From positions 3,208,501-3,272,500 of the forward strand of contig JAQISU010000123.1 of assembly GCA_029339505.1 (NCBI GenBank): 64,000 nucleotides of DNA, given 5' to 3'. The stretch is from Unio delphinus. Taxonomy: Eukaryota; Mollusca; Bivalvia; Unionida; Unionidae. Each line of letters starts with the position of its first letter. Position 1 is the stretch's first letter. Positions 61,403 to 64,000 of the stretch are shown here, in pieces. The notes below the pieces were generated by a model that worked only from the letters and a program-made list of their open reading frames with translations, was not told the DNA's origin and searched no databases. The position numbers and the translations under genes were made by a program.

Positions 61403-62710
61403 TCAATAACATCAACGAATCCAGAATTCAGTGTGAATTTCCCCTCTCCGGTCCCAGTGAAGGAGATAGCGCTAGCAAAACTACGAGTATACCACAGTTG
61501 GCCTAATATCAGATCAAAATCATTTGGTGGTCAACAACCGAATAATTCACTGGTATTTGCAAATAAGAATAAACCCGACGGAACTCCAGACTGGAACGTC
61601 GTTTCGATACCAACAGGGTCATACCAAATCGAACAAATCAATAATGAATTCGCGCGTAGAATAAAATCGATTACTGGAGTAGAGTCAAAAATAGCTATAA
61701 CAGTTCATGAGCCGACGCTATCATCCGCAATTGAGATAAGCACAGAAGGATACGTCGTAGATATCTATCGAAGTTCTATTAGAACCATACTAGGATGGCC
61801 TGAATTACCACCAGGGGGGAAAACCGTTGATTTACCAGAACCACAAAAAACTGATTATATCACCGACAGAATAAAACCTGATATTCCAATAAGGAGTTAT
61901 AAAGATCACCAATTCACTATAGATTTTTTTGGTTTCGGATACCAACCAACTGGAAAAGAGAAGCCAGGGGAGAGAATAGAGGGATATCATTTTGTTGACG
62001 AACCTAAAATCATTAAAAATTTCACAGCAATGAATAATGATTTTTCGCTGTTGTTAATATCTCTCAAATCCGGCTCTCTCACCCGAGATGAATTTATCAG
62101 CGTCGTAGAAACATGCAATAAAATTATCGACGATATGGAAACATTTAACCTAAAATTATTCAGGATATATTAGATGACGATAATCCCCTATCCAGAACAA
62201 GATTTGCATCAGAATATAAAATTCCCGTCAAAGATATTCCGACATTCAAACTACCGGGATATAACGTACCGGAACTAAAAAAAACTTCTCAGTGACACCA
62301 TCGATGTTGGTTTCAAAATAATTCATGATGCATGGAAAAAAACAGCATCACAGGAAATAAAAATCCTCAAACATAATAATGATCCAGATGGTGGCGGCAG
62401 GCATTTCGCTCCGTTCAACGTGAATATTTCATCGGTGATTGCGCTCAATTTAGTATGTGATGTTATCGAAGGAAGCTATCAAATTAATCTCGAACGATCA
62501 AATCAAGCTCAGCAAGGATATATTCTTTATTCGTTTGCACCAATAGCTCCTCCAGGATTCCTAATTATTGAAAACCCAATTAATCCTGTCTACATGCGAT
62601 GCCATAATAATTCGTTAACGAGAATTAATTTCAAACTCACAGACCAATCTAATAATCTGATTGATTTACAAGAAGAGGTGTTAGCGATTAGTTTGTTTGT
62701 GAAATCATAA
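61319..62710 (+). pseudogene. Penton-like minor capsid protein (element 3), local frame break
   Basis: Starts MSIITMTTPQELLQ. The frame is open to 62173, is disrupted between about 62150 and 62290 by two indels in A-runs, and is open again in the original phase to TAA 62708-62710. N-terminal FSVNFPSPVPVKEIALAKL and the C-terminal beta-rich block (NLVCDVIEGSYQ, LYSFAPIAPPGF, EEVLAISLFVKS) match Polinton penton/minor capsid proteins. The lesion differs from that in element 1. Confidence 0.8.
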
Positions 62711-62730
62711 ATGATTTTCGTCCTAAGGAC
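62702..62730 (+). terminator. Stop-codon hairpin of penton-like gene (element 3)
   Basis: AAATCA and TGATTT flank TAAA, which holds the stop codon (62708-62710). A second palindrome GTCCTAAGGAC follows at 62720-62730. Confidence 0.6.
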
Positions 62731-62791
62731 TGGATCAAATATTCGGTTAAAATCATTTATTATTTTTTGTTAACCCAGAACTGAAAACTTT

Positions 62792-63018
62792 AGCAGCAGA
62801 GAGGGTGGATGACCACATCGTTGCGAGCAAAATTGATTAAAAAATCGTAAAATCTCCGTTTTTGCAAAAATGGAGACTTTTTTGGGTTAAATGAGATTTG
62901 TTGGAAACCTGATATTTTGTTCGAAAACGTTATCTATAGGCCATATTTTGCTCGAAAACGTTATCTGGAAGCCTTATTTTTGCTTGAAAACGTGGTCTGT
63001 TCACCCTCTCTGCTGCTC
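62792..63018. repeat. Element 3 right TIR
   Basis: Starts AGCAGCAGAGAGGGTGGATG and ends TTCACCCTCTCTGCTGCT. The first ~100 bp match the element 1 TIR; the rest contains three ~31-bp repeats with TTTTGCTCGAAAACG cores (about 62912, 62945, 62977). The inner flank (62732-62765) shares GGATCAAATATTCGGTT with the ATPase 3' end of element 1. Confidence 0.9.
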
Positions 63019-63286
63019 ATTGAATTTATTATGCGATGTTATCGAAGGAAGCTATCAAATAAATCTCGAGCAATCGAATCAAGCTCAGCAGAAATATATT
63101 TTATATTCATTTGCACCAACAGCTCCTCCAGGGTTTCTAATTATTGAGGATCCAACTAATCCGGTCTAAATGCGATGTCATAATGATTCATTAACGAGAA
63201 TTAATTTCAGACTCACTGACCAATCCAATAATTTGATTGATCTACGAGGTGAGGTTTTACAAATTAGTCTGTTTGTGAAATCTTAA
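63019..63286 (+). pseudogene. 3' end of the penton-like gene of element 2
   Basis: Homologous to the last ~88 codons of 61319-62710 (LLCDVIEGSYQINLEQ through ISLFVKS). A TAC-to-TAA change at about 63167 interrupts it. The 5' part of the gene is absent; it begins exactly at the right end of element 3, which therefore inserted here (flank TCATTG). Confidence 0.85.
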
Positions 63287-63293
63287 ATGATTT
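63278..63293 (+). terminator. Stop-codon hairpin of penton-like gene (element 2)
   Basis: AAATC (63278-63282) and GATTT (63289-63293) flank TTAAAT, with stop TAA at 63284-63286. Confidence 0.55.
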
Positions 63294-63322
63294 TTATCGT
63301 AAAAAAAGATTTTTAACCCCAT

Positions 63323-63468
63323 AGCAGCAGAGGGGCCGCGACAAAGAATTTGGCGTCTTTTTTACAATCTTGGTTAGCCAAATAGACACTTTTTTACGAT
63401 TTTGGAGGAAGCCTTGGTGTGCCAAATTCACGCCTCTAACAGTTGCCCTGTTCGCCCCCTCTGCTGCT
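63323..63468. repeat. Element 2 right TIR
   Basis: Inverted relative of 39502-39650 (shared blocks GTCTTTTTTACAATCTTGG-like and GGAGGAAGCCTTGG), bounded by AGCAGCAGAGGGG and CCCCCTCTGCTGCT. Confidence 0.9.
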
Positions 63469-63473
63469 GTTTG
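63468..63473. repeat. Target site duplication of element 2, right copy
   Basis: TGTTTG, one transition from TGTTTA at 39496-39501. Confidence 0.6.
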
Positions 63474-63574
63474 AGACAAATAAATTTTAAACATTAAAAA
63501 TGGTTTAGTATAAAAATACCCATATGTGTCAGTGGCTATTATACGTTTTTTTTTTAAATGTAATCAAAACAATA

Positions 63575-63970
63575 TTAATTAATAACACAAACCTTCATAT
63601 TTATATGATACAAGATTTGTCTTATCGTTAAGTCGAGCATTTCATCATTGGCATCCGAGAAGTCAAATCTGTTGCTAATATCCATATCTGTAAACCTTGT
63701 TTCGAGAAGCCCTTCAATATTAATTATGGGTATGCTAAATTCATGGCGGCCGAGGTGATTGATGATCAAATCTGGTTGACAGCTTACGTATTTGACGCAT
63801 TCTATCCGCTGCCTCATAATGTCAGACCTATCGACCAGGCCCACACATTGAAAGTCATACGATGATAGCTTGCACACAATTCCGTGCGAGATTTTCTGTT
63901 CTTCAAACATCCAAATGTAATGATCTAAATTTAGAACATTAGACATCGAGTATGTCATTTTAAGTTTCAT
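63575..63970 (-). CDS. 5' end of a host gene, unknown protein
   Basis: From ATG 63970 an open frame of 131 codons (MKLKMTYSMSNVLNLDHYIW to the stop at 63575) has balanced composition with well-spaced hydrophobic residues, unlike chance frames here. It may be a first exon ending before the stop. No domain recognised. Upstream sequence has CpG-rich promoter motifs. Confidence 0.45.
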   Translation of the reverse strand: MKLKMTYSMSNVLNLDHYIWMFEEQKISHGIVCKLSSYDFQCVGLVDRSDIMRQRIECVKYVSCQPDLIINHLGRHEFSIPIINIEGLLETRFTDMDISNRFDFSDANDEMLDLTIRQILYHINMKVCVIN

Positions 63971-64000
63971 AGCTTGGCCAACTTCCCGCGCCTGCGCAAG
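63971..64000 (-). promoter_or_regulatory. NRF1/E2F-like promoter motif
   Basis: On the minus strand TGCGCAGGCGCGGGAAGT lies just before the ATG at 63970. TGCGCAGGCGC fits the NRF1 site and GCGGGAA an E2F-like site, both common in animal housekeeping promoters. Confidence 0.45.

Larger units (their letters stand above)
48427..63018. mobile_element. Element 3: best-preserved Polinton/adintovirus-like copy, left end deleted
   Basis: Runs from a truncated ATPase to a 227-bp right TIR. Gene order equals element 1. The right TIR ends within sequence homologous to codons before NLxCDVIEG of the penton-like gene, i.e. inside element 2. A matching left TIR is absent; the breakpoint falls within the ATPase gene. 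Confidence 0.88.
39502..63468. mobile_element. Element 2: Polinton-like element split by element 3 and filler
   Basis: TIRs of a distinct sequence type (39502-39650 and 63323-63468) with near-matching flanks define its ends. The left half (39502-46625) has ATPase through HNH genes; the right remnant (63019-63322) has the end of the penton-like gene. Everything between is element 3 or unrelated DNA, so the late genes of element 2 are missing. All its genes are broken; it is the oldest of the three copies. Confidence 0.8.

Noticed and set aside
62891..63169. 92-codon frame joining unknown N-terminus to a penton-like segment
   Set aside because: It crosses the element 3 TIR into the element 2 gene fragment; the join is an insertion junction, not a gene.

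Overview
The window looks like marine invertebrate nuclear DNA, most likely a mollusc. It is AT-rich, gene-poor and full of satellites, microsatellites, tRNA-derived SINEs and retrotransposon relics. It has only three fragments that look like host genes: a terminal exon resembling the C-terminus of an M20-family (PM20D2-like) peptidase at 3456-3598, and two minus-strand 5' gene ends with promoter-like motifs at about 38959-39200 and 63575-64000. The mollusc assignment rests on general repeat style and is an inference.

The dominant content is one family of large virus-like DNA transposons (Polinton/Maverick, adintovirus-like), present as three copies. Element 1 (6007-20886) is complete, bounded by ~192 bp terminal inverted repeats (TIRs) and the target duplication TAAAGG, and sits inside a 38-bp satellite. 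Element 2 (TIRs 39502-39650 and 63323-63468, flanks TGTTTA/TGTTTG) is split: its early half is at 39502-46625 and its last gene fragment and right TIR are at 63019-63468. Element 3 (48427-63018) is a better-preserved relative that lost its left end and appears to have inserted into the penton-like gene of element 2. Shared gene order: packaging ATPase (-), DUF5679-like zinc ribbon plus PLA2 domain (+), DD35E integrase (+), a PolB - SF1 helicase - HNH polyprotein (-), a small zinc protein, an HNH homing-type endonuclease, an unknown helical protein, then a late block on + (unknown protein, pX-like protein, double jelly-roll major capsid protein, pVI-like protein, adenain-like protease, fibre-like protein, two-helix membrane protein, penton-like minor capsid protein). 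Together these encode replication, integration, packaging, maturation and a capsid. Every copy carries nonsense or frameshift lesions, so these are resident or decaying copies.

Unusual signals within the family are: a conserved -1 frame offset at a canonical A_AAA_AAC slippery heptamer between the zinc ribbon and the PLA2 domain; a 16-nt palindrome inserted in-frame in two unrelated genes of element 3; hairpins with covarying stems around the stop codon of the last gene; TIRs that are themselves bounded by inverted repeats; a conserved 151-bp duplication across a gene overlap; and repeat-number variation in the fibre stalk and the polymerase N-terminus.

Between elements 1 and 2 (20887-39501) lie satellite, microsatellites, a SINE, a young Ty3/gypsy-type LTR element (27110-33985, minus strand) that has Gag, protease and integrase but no reverse transcriptase/RNase H, and decayed fragments of an older, different Polinton (Walker-A fragment 26686-26901; PolB motif C at 34835-34915). 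The first 3 kb hold a decayed DIRS-type RNase H, an LTR-like segment, a 54-bp tandem repeat with an adjacent 26-bp foldback, and a SINE-like repeat.
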